From Roseiarcus sp963759955 (lineage in GTDB: Bacteria > Pseudomonadota > Alphaproteobacteria > Rhizobiales > Beijerinckiaceae), in the NCBI GenBank assembly GCA_963759955.1, contig CAVXCA010000042.1, positions 124,001-188,000 on the forward strand: a stretch of DNA of 64,000 bases. Direction: 5' to 3'. Under the pieces are notes generated by a model. The model had not been told where the DNA came from. It worked only from the letters and a program-made list of their open reading frames with translations, and searched no databases. How positions within the stretch are numbered: position 1 is the stretch's first letter; each line of letters starts with the position of its first letter. The position numbers and the translations under genes were made by a program. Below, one piece after another: positions 9,925-18,102 of this stretch.

Positions 9925-9960
9925 GGGCGGCGAAGACGCCCGCGTCTCTACGCCAACGAC

Positions 9961-10353
9961 TCACCGCGCCTCGATGACGACGAAAGCCTGCGCCAGCGGG
10001 CCTTCGTCGGTGATGGTGAGGTGGATGAACGCGTCGGCGCCGGGCGGAGTGATTTGCGCGAGGCGCTCGGCGGCGCCGCCGGTCAGGCGCATCGTCGGCT
10101 TGCCCGAGGGCAGATTGACCACGCCCATGTCGCGCCAGAACACGCCGTGGCGCAGCCCGGTGCCAAGCGCCTTGGCGCAGGCCTCCTTGGCGGCGAAGCG
10201 CTTGGCGTAGGACGCCGCGCGCCCGGCGCGGCGGTCCGAGCGCGCGCGTTCGACGTCGGTGAAGCAGCGCGCGAGGAAGCGCTCGCCGAACCGTCCGAGC
10301 GTCTCCTCGACGCGGCGGATGTCGCAAAGATCGCTGCCGATGCCGATGATCAT
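9961..10353 (-). CDS. acpS: Holo-[acyl-carrier-protein] synthase
   Basis: 130 residues, normal AcpS length. It starts MIIGIGSDLCDIRRVE, with the Mg-binding Asp in GSDL and the second motif RFAAKEACAKALGTG containing the catalytic Glu/Lys. It transfers 4'-phosphopantetheine from CoA to apo-ACP for fatty-acid synthesis. Its ATG overlaps the pdxJ stop by four bases. The usual alphaproteobacterial continuation lepB-rnc does not follow; a converging AraC gene does. Confidence 0.95.
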   Translation of the reverse strand: MIIGIGSDLCDIRRVEETLGRFGERFLARCFTDVERARSDRRAGRAASYAKRFAAKEACAKALGTGLRHGVFWRDMGVVNLPSGKPTMRLTGGAAERLAQITPPGADAFIHLTITDEGPLAQAFVVIEAR

Positions 10354-11096
10354 CCGCCGGCGCGCCCCTCGTCCATCGCCGCGCGCATCGCCCTGACGGT
10401 TTGCGCCAGGCCGACGAAGATCGCCTCGCCGATGAGGAAATGGCCGATGTTCAGTTCGACGATTTCCGGCAGCGCGGCGATCGTGCGGGCGGTGTCGTAA
10501 TCGAGGCCGTGGCCGGCGTGGCACTCCAGGCCGAGCTTGACGGTCTGCGCCGCGGCGACCCGCAGGCGGCCGAATTCGTATGTCGCGCGCTCGCGATCGC
10601 CATGCGCCAGCGCGTCGCACCAGGCGCCGGTGTGCAGTTCGACCACCGGAGCGCCGAGCGAGGCGCAGGCGCGCAGCGCGTCGACCGACGGCTCGACGAA
10701 CATCGAGACGCGGATGCCGGCGCGATTCAGCTCGGCGACGAAGGGCTTGAGCGAATCGTGGCCGCCGATGACGTCGAGGCCGCCCTCGGTGGTGCGTTCG
10801 GTGCGCTTTTCCGGCACCAGGCAGCAGGCGTGCGGGCGGGTGCGCAGCGCGATGTCGAGCATCTGCTCGGTCGCCGCCATCTCGAAATTGAGCGGCTTCG
10901 CAATCGCCGCCTTGAGGCGCTGCATGTCGTCGTCGTGGATGTGGCGGCGATCTTCGCGCAAGTGCGCGGTGATGCCGTCGGCGCCCGCTTCGATGGCGAT
11001 CAGCGCCGCCCGCACCGGATCGGGCAGCGCGCCGCCGCGCGCGTTGCGCACGGTGGCGACATGATCGACGTTGACCCCCAGACGCAGCGCGGCCAT
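10350..11096 (-). CDS. pdxJ: Pyridoxine 5'-phosphate synthase
   Basis: 248 residues. The N-terminus LRLGVNVDHVATVRNARG is diagnostic of PdxJ, as are ITAHLREDRRHI and LGLECHAGHGLDYDT. It condenses 1-deoxyxylulose 5-phosphate with aminoacetone phosphate to make pyridoxine 5'-phosphate in the cytoplasm. It is in an operon with pyrE upstream (28-base gap) and acpS downstream (4-base overlap). AAGGA precedes the chosen ATG by about 8 bases. Confidence 0.96.
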   Translation of the reverse strand: MAALRLGVNVDHVATVRNARGGALPDPVRAALIAIEAGADGITAHLREDRRHIHDDDMQRLKAAIAKPLNFEMAATEQMLDIALRTRPHACCLVPEKRTERTTEGGLDVIGGHDSLKPFVAELNRAGIRVSMFVEPSVDALRACASLGAPVVELHTGAWCDALAHGDRERATYEFGRLRVAAAQTVKLGLECHAGHGLDYDTARTIAALPEIVELNIGHFLIGEAIFVGLAQTVRAMRAAMDEGRAGG

Positions 11097-11124
11097 CGCA
11101 TGGTCCTTTCTTCGTTGGATGCTC

Positions 11125-11733
11125 TCAGGGCGCTCCGGCCAGGCCGCGGCTTCCCGGCTTGACCGGGGGAATGGCCGCCAGGTCCGGCGGCAACGCGTCG
11201 GCGGGATAGGCGGGAATGTCGAGCGTCGCCAACGCGATGCGGGGAACGCCGAGGTCCGCCTTGCCGCCCGAGCGGTCGATCAGGCACGCCGCGCCGACGA
11301 TCCGGCCGGGATGCTCGCGCAGCGCCGCCAGGCACTCGCGCGAGGAAAGGCCGGTGGTGATGATGTCCTCGACCATCAGCACCCGCGCGCCGGGCGGAAT
11401 CGTGAAGCCGCGCCTGAGCTTGAAGGCGCCGTCCTCGCGCTCGACGAAAATCGCCTTGGCGCCGAGCCAGCGCGCGGTCTCGTAGCCCGGAACGATGCCG
11501 CCGACCGCCGGCGAAGCGACGATGTCGATCGGCCCGAACGTCGCGCGCGCCTTGCGCGCGAGCGCGCGGCACAGCCGCTCGGTGCGCGCCGGGTCCTGAA
11601 AGACGAACATCTTCTGCAGGAACACCGGCGAGCGCAGTCCCGAGGAGAGGATGAAATGCCCCTCGAGCAGCGCGCCGGCGGCGCGGAATTCTTCGAGGGT
11701 CTGTTCGGGGCTGAGATCGAGCGAGGCGTCCAT
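11125..11733 (-). CDS. pyrE: Orotate phosphoribosyltransferase
   Basis: 202 residues. The PRPP-binding motif VLMVEDIITTGLSS is intact, with the catalytic-loop region at ARWLGAKAIFVERED and the start FILSSGLRSPVFLQKM. It makes orotidine 5'-phosphate from orotate and PRPP in pyrimidine synthesis. It is the first gene of a pyrE-pdxJ-acpS unit on the minus strand; its promoter should lie in 11734-12045. Confidence 0.95.
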   Translation of the reverse strand: MDASLDLSPEQTLEEFRAAGALLEGHFILSSGLRSPVFLQKMFVFQDPARTERLCRALARKARATFGPIDIVASPAVGGIVPGYETARWLGAKAIFVEREDGAFKLRRGFTIPPGARVLMVEDIITTGLSSRECLAALREHPGRIVGAACLIDRSGGKADLGVPRIALATLDIPAYPADALPPDLAAIPPVKPGSRGLAGAP

Positions 11734-12045
11734 CGCGCTTACATAGCAGGCCGAGAGCGGCGCGCAAAAACTTTGTCGGCGGGGCGCAAGCCGGGGTTGC
11801 GCGCCCGACGCGCCCCGCGCATGTATTCCCTTGATACATGGCGACCGAAGAGCAATACTGAAAAGTGTTCATGACGCGATCGTTTTCCGAAGGGTTTGTG
11901 CGTTCGCAATAATATCGGCTCGATGCGCGACGTTCCTTGTTGGAATGCAAGCTCTTCTCACCGCCGGGTTGATGAGGTTCGGTAAAGCGATCCGCGGCCG
12001 AACACTGAGCGTGCAGGATGGGCTGCACGCAGTGGGGGGTATCTC
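11734..12045. other. Intergenic region between divergent pyrE and a small secreted-protein gene
   Basis: 312 bases with no supported gene. The part from about 11840 to 11990 is visibly lower in GC than the flanks (for example cgttcgcaataatatcggc) and probably holds the promoters of both neighbours. I see no clear hairpin, riboswitch or regulator box. Confidence 0.5.
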
Positions 12046-12267
12046 ATGCGAAACACGATAATTGCGGCAACGGCATGCAGTCTCGTTTTACTCGGCTTCG
12101 CGGCTTTATGCGCTGGGCCGGCGTCTGCTGCATCTCGTAGATGTTATTCGGGTAATTGCAATTACGGCAAATATTGCAGCGGGGTGATGGACCAGAAAGC
12201 TCTTCATGGCGCCGCACGCAAGGCGGAGTGGGATAAATGCATGGCGGACCCTCAAGGCTATAAGTGA
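12046..12267 (+). CDS. Small secreted cysteine-containing protein
   Basis: 73 residues. A signal peptide (TACSLVLLGFAALCAGPASA) leaves a mature peptide of about 45 residues with four Cys (RRCYSGNCNYGKYCSG and DKCMADP), probably two disulfides. No family is recognised. Base composition is lower in GC than neighbouring genes. GGGGGGTAT lies just before the ATG. The gene is small, but the signal peptide and ribosome binding site make it credible. Confidence 0.6.
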   Translation: MRNTIIAATACSLVLLGFAALCAGPASAASRRCYSGNCNYGKYCSGVMDQKALHGAARKAEWDKCMADPQGYK

Positions 12268-12420
12268 GCTCGTAGCCGCCCTCGCCGCGAGCCGCCGACA
12301 AGCGCGAATCTGTCGAGTTCCCAGTCGCACGAAAGAGTCTTGTCGGCGGCGGCGTCGAGGGATTGTGCGTTGGCGTCGGAGGAGCGAGGTTCCCTCGGCG
12401 AAATCGCGGAACCTTCGTCC

Positions 12421-12816
12421 ATGCGCCCTTTCGAGACCAAGACCCTCGGCGAGCGGCCCGACGCCGTCGCGCCCGACGGCACGAGCGTGCGCCTGCTGCT
12501 GACGCTCGCCGGCGGCAGCTTCGCGCATTTCGAGCTGCCGGCCGGCGCGGTTTCGCACGCCGTCGCCCATCGCACCGTCGAGGAGATCTGGTACGTCGTC
12601 TCTGGCCGCGGGCGGATCTGGCGTCGCTCGGGCGAAGCGGAAAGCGTCGTCGACGCCGCGCCCGGCCTCTGCCTGACGATACCGCTCGGAACCCATTTCC
12701 AATTCCGCGCCGAGGGTGACGCGCCGTTGGCGTTCGTCGCCGTCACCATGCCGCCCTGGCCGGGCGGCGACGAAGCGTTCCCCGTCGCCGGCCCGTGGCG
12801 CGCGACGGTCGCCTAG
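12421..12816 (+). CDS. Cupin-domain protein
   Basis: 131 residues from ATG 12421. The TTG at 12340 would add a poor N-terminus. The sequence has the two-motif cupin pattern: FELPAGAVSHAVAHRTVEEIWYVVSGRGRIW (His, His, Glu), then GLCLTIPLGTHFQFRAEGD (His). These residues would bind a metal inside a small beta-barrel. Substrate and reaction are unknown; no enzyme partner is adjacent. It is followed by tRNA-Thr on the same strand. Confidence 0.8.
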   Translation: MRPFETKTLGERPDAVAPDGTSVRLLLTLAGGSFAHFELPAGAVSHAVAHRTVEEIWYVVSGRGRIWRRSGEAESVVDAAPGLCLTIPLGTHFQFRAEGDAPLAFVAVTMPPWPGGDEAFPVAGPWRATVA

Positions 12817-12893
12817 AGCGGGCGCGACGCGCCCCTTGCCTCCGCGCGGGCGCGCTGCTAGCCATCAGGCGTCTTTTGCGCCGCTTGAGGCGA

Positions 12894-12969
12894 GCCGGTT
12901 TAGCTCAGTTGGTAGAGCAGCGGTTTTGTAAACCGTTGGTCGCGGGTTCGACTCCTGCAACCGGCACCA
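12894..12969 (+). tRNA. tRNA-Thr (anticodon TGT)
   Basis: 76 bases fold as a complete cloverleaf. Acceptor arms are gccggtt/aaccggc, the D-arm is gctc..gagc, the anticodon stem gcggt/accgt encloses tttgtaa (anticodon TGT), and the T-stem is gcggg/cctgc. The 3' CCA is encoded. It reads ACA codons. Confidence 0.97.
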
Positions 12970-13054
12970 GGCCCCTCCTCGCAACGCCTCACGAAGGCGC
13001 TTTTCTAACGCGACGTCGATTCGCTCGCCGCGCGGCGGCAAAAGGAGGGATCCA

Positions 13055-13522
13055 ATGCATAGGCCACTGGTTGTTTTAACCGCCGCTTTGGCGCTGGGCT
13101 CGCCCGTCCTCGCGTCGGCGCAGACGCCCGACACGAAATCGCTTGTCTCGATGAAGGGAACTTGCGTCGCGCAATTCCTTGGCCAGCCGCTGGCTTGCGG
13201 ACCGCAGGCGATGTACGCGGTGCGCACGAACGGGCAGGAGTTCGTCGCCTTCGCGACGGCCCAAGGCGTCGTGTTCTTTTTCGGCGATCAGATCAGCCAG
13301 CCGACGCCGACCGACCACGTCATCGCCATCAACGATTCGCGCGTCGATCTGCCCGACAAAGAGCAGTTCGAAAACAACCGCTTGCGCGGAAACTGCCATC
13401 TCACGACGAACGGCGCGGGCGGCCCGATCACGGCGATCGACTGCGACGCGACGAACCTCGACACCAAGCAGCGCGAACACTTCCAGCTGAGCGGCGTCAC
13501 GATCATGCCGACCCCAAAGTGA
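13055..13522 (+). CDS. Secreted protein of unknown function
   Basis: 155 residues. A signal peptide (VVLTAALALGSPVLASAQ) is followed by a mature domain with KGTCVAQFLGQPLACG, RGNCHLTTNG and ITAIDCDATN, four Cys that could form two disulfides. A strong AAAGGAGGG ribosome binding site precedes the ATG. No family is recognised. It lies 85 bases after tRNA-Thr and converges on the RND pump gene. Confidence 0.65.
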   Translation: MHRPLVVLTAALALGSPVLASAQTPDTKSLVSMKGTCVAQFLGQPLACGPQAMYAVRTNGQEFVAFATAQGVVFFFGDQISQPTPTDHVIAINDSRVDLPDKEQFENNRLRGNCHLTTNGAGGPITAIDCDATNLDTKQREHFQLSGVTIMPTPK

Positions 13523-13606
13523 AAGTCGCTCCCGCGCCGCGCCGTTAGCCCCCGGGGGAGCGCCAAGGGAGAAAGGCCGCCACCGCCCGGGCCCGGGGGC
13601 GCTCTG

Positions 13607-16600
13607 CTATTGCGGCGGCGCCGGTTCGCCGGCCTTGCGCCGCCCGTGCCCCCACTCGCGCAGCGTTTGGAAGACGACGTACAGCATCGGGATGACGAAG
13701 ATTCCGATCGTGCTCGCCGCCAGCATGCCGGCGAAGACCGAGGTGCCGACGCCGCGGCGGCTGAGCTGGGCGGCGCCGTGGGCGACGACGAGCGGCGCCA
13801 GCCCGAGGATGAAGGCGAACGAGGTCATCATCACCGCGCGGAATCGCGTGCGCGCGCCGAGCGTCGCCGCCGCCCGGATGTCGAGGCCCCGCTCGCGCTG
13901 CTCCTTGGCGAACTCGACGATCAGAATGCCGTTCTTGGCCGCGAGCGCGATCAGCACCACCAGGCCGATCTGCGCGTAGAGGTCGAGCGCGCGGCCGGCG
14001 ATTATCAGGCCGACGAACGAGCCGACGACGCCGACGACGACCGAGAGCAGCACCGGGATCGGGATCACCCAGCTCTCGTAGAGCGCCACCAGGAAGAGAT
14101 AGGCGAACAGAACCGCGAGGCCGAGGATCACGCCGGTCTGGCCCGTCGCCTGCTGTTCCTGATAGGCGGTGCCGGTCCATTCGAAGGCGTAGCCCGGCGG
14201 CAGCGTCTTGTCCGAAACCTCCTGCATCGCCTGCAGCGCGGTTCCCGAGGACTGGCTCGACGCCGGCCCGCCGTTGATCGTCACCGACCGGTAGTTGTTG
14301 TAGCGGGCGATGACCTGCGGCCCGAGCGTCACTCGCGCGTCGGCGATCGACCGCAGCGGCACCATCTCGTTGTTCTTGTTGCGGACCTGAATCTGCCACA
14401 GCGCCGACGGGTCGCGCCGATCGGCGGCCTCGCCCTCGATGTTGACCTGCCAGGTGCGGCCGTAAAGATTGAAGTCGCCGCTGTAGTATCCGCCCAGCGT
14501 CGCTTGCAGCGCGGTAAAGACGTCGCTCATGCTCAGGCCGAGCGCCTGCGCCTTGTCGCGATCGATGTCGAGATAGACGGACGGGTTGGTCGCGGTGAAG
14601 GTCGAGAACACCCGCGTCAATCTCGGATCCTGATTGGCGGCGGCGACGACGCCCTGCATCACGCTTCCCAGCGTCGCCGGGTCCTGCCCCTCCAGCGCCT
14701 CGAGCTGGTATTCGAAGCCGCCGCTGGTGGAGAGCCCAAGGATCGGCGGCAGGTTGAAAGGAAAGATGGTGGCGCTGCGAATCTGCGCCGCCCGCTGAAA
14801 CACCTGGCCGATGACCGCTTGCGCCGAATCGGCCGCCCCCCGCCGCTCCTCGAACGGCTTCAAGCGGGCGACGATGAACGCGGCGTTGGATTCGGCGCCG
14901 GCGTCGAGCAGCGAATAGCCCAATATGGAGAAGGTGCTCTGGATTTGCGGGATCGTCTTCAGCAACTGCTCGACCGTGCGCACCGCCTCGGAGGTGCGCG
15001 AGGCCGACGCGCCGTTGGGCAATTGGACCGCGATGAAGAAGGCGCCCTGGTCCTCTTCCGGCAGGAAGCCGGTGGGCGTGATCTTCGCCAGTCCGTAGGC
15101 GCCGAGCCCGAACAGCGCGACTGCCGCGAGCGAGACGAAAGCGAACCGCACCAGCCGCCGCACGATCGCGGCGTAGCCGTCGCGGGCGTAATCGATGCCG
15201 CGCAGGACGCCGCCGACGAACCCGCGGCGCGGGCCGGTATGACGCAGGAACACCGCGCACAGCGCCGGCGACAACGTCAAGGCGTTGACGGCGGAGATCA
15301 GCATCGCCGCGCTGATGGTGACGGCGAACTGACGAAACAGCAGGCCCGACAGGCCCGGAACGAACGCGATCGGCACGAACACCGAGAGCAGCACCAAGGT
15401 GATCGCGATGACCGGGCCGGTGATCTGGCGCATCGCCTTCTTGGTGGCCTCGGCCGTCGTCAGCTCGGGCTCCTCCTCGATGACGCGCTCGACGTTCTCG
15501 ACCACCACGATCGCGTCGTCGACCACGATGCCGATCGCCAGCACCAGGGCCAGCAGCGAGACCGTATTGGCCGAGTAGCCCATCGGCAGCAGGACCATGA
15601 ACGTCCCGATCAGGCTGACCGGCACCGCGACCGCCGGAATGATGGTGGCGCGCATATTGCCCATGAACAGGAAGACCACCAGCACGACCAGCGCGAACGC
15701 TTCGCTCAGCGTCTTGATCACCTCGCGGATCGTGTCGTTGACGAAGGTCGTGGAGTCGAACACGACCTTGGCCTTCATTCCCTTGGGAAATCTTTGGCTG
15801 ACCTTGGTCAGCGTCTCGTTGACGAGGGCCGCCGTGCTCACGGCGTTGGCGCCGGGCGCCAGATAGAGCGCCGCCGCCACGGTCGGCTCGCCGTCCAGGC
15901 GGCTGTCGATGTCGTTGTTCTGGGCGCCCAGTTCGACGCGCGCGACGTCGCGCAGATGAAGGATCGACCCGTCGGGATTGGCGCGCAGCACGATGTCGCC
16001 GAACTGCTCGGGAGTCGTCAGGCGCCCCTGAGTCTGGACGTTCATCTGGATCTGCTGATCCTTGTCGATCGGCGGCGCGCCGATGCGTCCGACCGCCGCC
16101 TGGACGTTCTGCGCGCGCAGCGCGTCGACGACGTCGCCCGGCGTCAGGTTGAGGCTGATCAGCCGCTGCACGTCGAACCAGACGCGCATCGAGTAGTTGA
16201 GGCGCGCGAACAGCAGCGCTTGGCCGACGCCGCGGATGCGCGAAAGCTCGTCGAGAACGTTGATGGTGACGTAATTGGCGACGAACAGCGTATCCTGTTT
16301 GCCCTCCTCGCCGGAGAAGCCGACGAACTGCAACACCGCCGCCGAGCGCTTCCTGACGGTCAGGCCCTGCTGCTGGATTTCCTGCGGCAACTGCGGCAGC
16401 GCGGTCTGCACGCGGTTGTCGACGGCGACCGTGTCAAGGTCGGGGTCGGTGCCGAGCGCGAAGCTGACGGTGAGATTGTAGCTGCCGTCGTCGCCGCTGG
16501 TCGACTTCATGTACAGCATCTTGTCGACGCCGATGATCTGCGCTTCCAAGGGCTGGGCGACGCTCGATTCCACCACCTCGGCGGAGGCGCCGGGAAAAAT

Positions 16601-16744
16601 CGCCGAGACCTGCACCTGCGGCGGCACGATGTCCGGGTATTGCGCGACCGGCATGCGGGTCATCGCCAGCAGGCCGCCGAGCGTGATCACGATCGCGATG
16701 ACGATCGCCAGGCGCGGCCGATCGACGAAGATCGACGAGATCAT
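13607..16744 (-). CDS. RND multidrug efflux permease (HAE1/AcrB-like)
   Basis: 1045 residues, the normal AcrB length. It begins MISSIFVDRPRLAIVIAIVI, and has the proton-relay Asp pair in AIGIVVDDAIVVVENVERV. The periplasmic porter halves (for example SIFPGASAEVVESSVAQPLE) and the 12-helix duplicated layout are present. It would expel hydrophobic compounds from the inner leaflet or periplasm through an outer-membrane channel. Its ATG overlaps the stop of the adaptor gene upstream by four bases. No outer-membrane factor or regulator is adjacent, so it probably borrows a TolC-type protein encoded elsewhere. Confidence 0.93.
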   Translation of the reverse strand: MISSIFVDRPRLAIVIAIVITLGGLLAMTRMPVAQYPDIVPPQVQVSAIFPGASAEVVESSVAQPLEAQIIGVDKMLYMKSTSGDDGSYNLTVSFALGTDPDLDTVAVDNRVQTALPQLPQEIQQQGLTVRKRSAAVLQFVGFSGEEGKQDTLFVANYVTINVLDELSRIRGVGQALLFARLNYSMRVWFDVQRLISLNLTPGDVVDALRAQNVQAAVGRIGAPPIDKDQQIQMNVQTQGRLTTPEQFGDIVLRANPDGSILHLRDVARVELGAQNNDIDSRLDGEPTVAAALYLAPGANAVSTAALVNETLTKVSQRFPKGMKAKVVFDSTTFVNDTIREVIKTLSEAFALVVLVVFLFMGNMRATIIPAVAVPVSLIGTFMVLLPMGYSANTVSLLALVLAIGIVVDDAIVVVENVERVIEEEPELTTAEATKKAMRQITGPVIAITLVLLSVFVPIAFVPGLSGLLFRQFAVTISAAMLISAVNALTLSPALCAVFLRHTGPRRGFVGGVLRGIDYARDGYAAIVRRLVRFAFVSLAAVALFGLGAYGLAKITPTGFLPEEDQGAFFIAVQLPNGASASRTSEAVRTVEQLLKTIPQIQSTFSILGYSLLDAGAESNAAFIVARLKPFEERRGAADSAQAVIGQVFQRAAQIRSATIFPFNLPPILGLSTSGGFEYQLEALEGQDPATLGSVMQGVVAAANQDPRLTRVFSTFTATNPSVYLDIDRDKAQALGLSMSDVFTALQATLGGYYSGDFNLYGRTWQVNIEGEAADRRDPSALWQIQVRNKNNEMVPLRSIADARVTLGPQVIARYNNYRSVTINGGPASSQSSGTALQAMQEVSDKTLPPGYAFEWTGTAYQEQQATGQTGVILGLAVLFAYLFLVALYESWVIPIPVLLSVVVGVVGSFVGLIIAGRALDLYAQIGLVVLIALAAKNGILIVEFAKEQRERGLDIRAAATLGARTRFRAVMMTSFAFILGLAPLVVAHGAAQLSRRGVGTSVFAGMLAASTIGIFVIPMLYVVFQTLREWGHGRRKAGEPAPPQ

Positions 16745-17898
16745 CGGCTCGGACCGGCGGCGGGCGACGTCGCGACGGCCGGACCGGCCGAGACGGTTTG
16801 GCCGGGGCGCACGCGCTGCAATCCCTCGACGATGACCAGTTGCCCCTCCTGCAACCCGCTCGAGATCGCCGCCGAGGTCGGCGTGGACTGGCCGAGCTTG
16901 ACGCCCTGACGCTGCGCTTTGCCTTGCGCGTCGACGACGTAGACGTAATCGCCGCTCTGATCGGTGAGCACCGCCTCGCCCGGAACGACGAGCGCTTCGA
17001 TCGGCTGCGCGCCCTCGAGCAGCACATTGACGAACTCCCCGTCGAGCAGCTCCCGGTTCGGGCCGGCCGCGGGCTTCGCGCCGGGAATCGACGGGTTGGC
17101 GATGACGCCGCGCAGCAGCAGCGTGTCAGTTGCCGTCGACACGGTGTTGTTGATGAAGTCGAGCTTGCCGACCTCGCCGTAAAGGCGGCCGTCCGGCAGC
17201 TTGACCCCGATCTTGACCACGTCGAAGCCGCCGCCCTCGACGATCTTCTGTCTCAGTTCGAGCGCCGTTCTCGAGGGAACGGAAAAGACCACGTACATCG
17301 GGTCTTGGCTGACGATCGTCGACAGCACGCCGGAACTCGGACCGACAACGTTGCCCTCGGTCGTCGCGGTGCGGCCGATCTTGCCGTCGATCGGCGCGTG
17401 GATTTCCGTATAATCCAGGTTGATCTGCGACTGGCGAAGCTGCGCCTGAGCGGCGAGCAACTGCGCCGCCAGCGCCTGCTGGCTGGCCTCCGCGGCGTCG
17501 ACGTTGGCCTGCGTGCCGGCGGTGGTGCGCAGCAATTCCCTAGCGCGACTCAGCGTCAAATCGGCGTTGCGCAGCTGCGCCTCGACCTGCTTGATCGCCG
17601 CCTGCTTGGCTTGCACGTCCGCCTCGAACGGCCCGCGTTCGAGCTGGTAGAGCAGGTCGCCTTGCTTGACTTCGCTCCCCTCGGTGAACAGGCGCTTTTC
17701 GAGGAACGCCGTCACGCGCGCCGACAAGTCGACGCGATTGATCGCTTGAATGCGGCCGAGGTACTCGCTGGTCTCGGTGACCGGCTTGCGCTCGACCTTG
17801 ACGACGCCGACCGCCGGCGGCGGTTGCTGCTGCCCCCAGGCCGGCGCGAGCGGGGCCAGAACGACGAAGGCCAGAATAACACGCCAACAGCGCGACAT
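16741..17898 (-). CDS. RND efflux periplasmic adaptor (membrane fusion protein)
   Basis: 385 residues from ATG 17898. The signal peptide (WRVILAFVVLAPLAPAWG) is followed by VGVVKVERKPVTETSEYLGR, a lipoyl half-motif GDLLYQLERGPFEADV, a coiled-coil hairpin rich in Ala/Gln (AEASQQALAAQLLAAQAQL), and IHAPIDGKIGRTATTEGNVV. Longer frames upstream lack a signal and are unlikely. It links the RND pump encoded by the overlapping downstream gene to an outer-membrane channel. The promoter should lie in 17899-18102, although the upstream gene is on the same strand. Confidence 0.92.
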   Translation of the reverse strand: MSRCWRVILAFVVLAPLAPAWGQQQPPPAVGVVKVERKPVTETSEYLGRIQAINRVDLSARVTAFLEKRLFTEGSEVKQGDLLYQLERGPFEADVQAKQAAIKQVEAQLRNADLTLSRARELLRTTAGTQANVDAAEASQQALAAQLLAAQAQLRQSQINLDYTEIHAPIDGKIGRTATTEGNVVGPSSGVLSTIVSQDPMYVVFSVPSRTALELRQKIVEGGGFDVVKIGVKLPDGRLYGEVGKLDFINNTVSTATDTLLLRGVIANPSIPGAKPAAGPNRELLDGEFVNVLLEGAQPIEALVVPGEAVLTDQSGDYVYVVDAQGKAQRQGVKLGQSTPTSAAISSGLQEGQLVIVEGLQRVRPGQTVSAGPAVATSPAAGPSR

Positions 17899-18102
17899 TG
17901 CAACACCAGGACCGGGCTGGATTGAAGGGGATGGGGTCGGCCCCGCCGCATCCTCGGCGTTATGCGTCCGAACGGCGGCGAATGTGCACGTTGCGCCAAA
18001 AGCCGTCAATCGGCCCCGCACGTCGGTCTTCAATTCCGCCCGGAAGACGCCGGCGGACGCCGCGTCGAAGTCGACCGGCGCGAGCCCCCTGGCGGACGCT
18101 CG

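Noticed and set aside
13610..16909. A 1099-codon open frame on the strand opposite the RND pump
   Set aside because: It is rich in Arg, Gln, Asp and His with no domain and mirrors a clear 1045-residue pump; a GC-rich antisense artefact.
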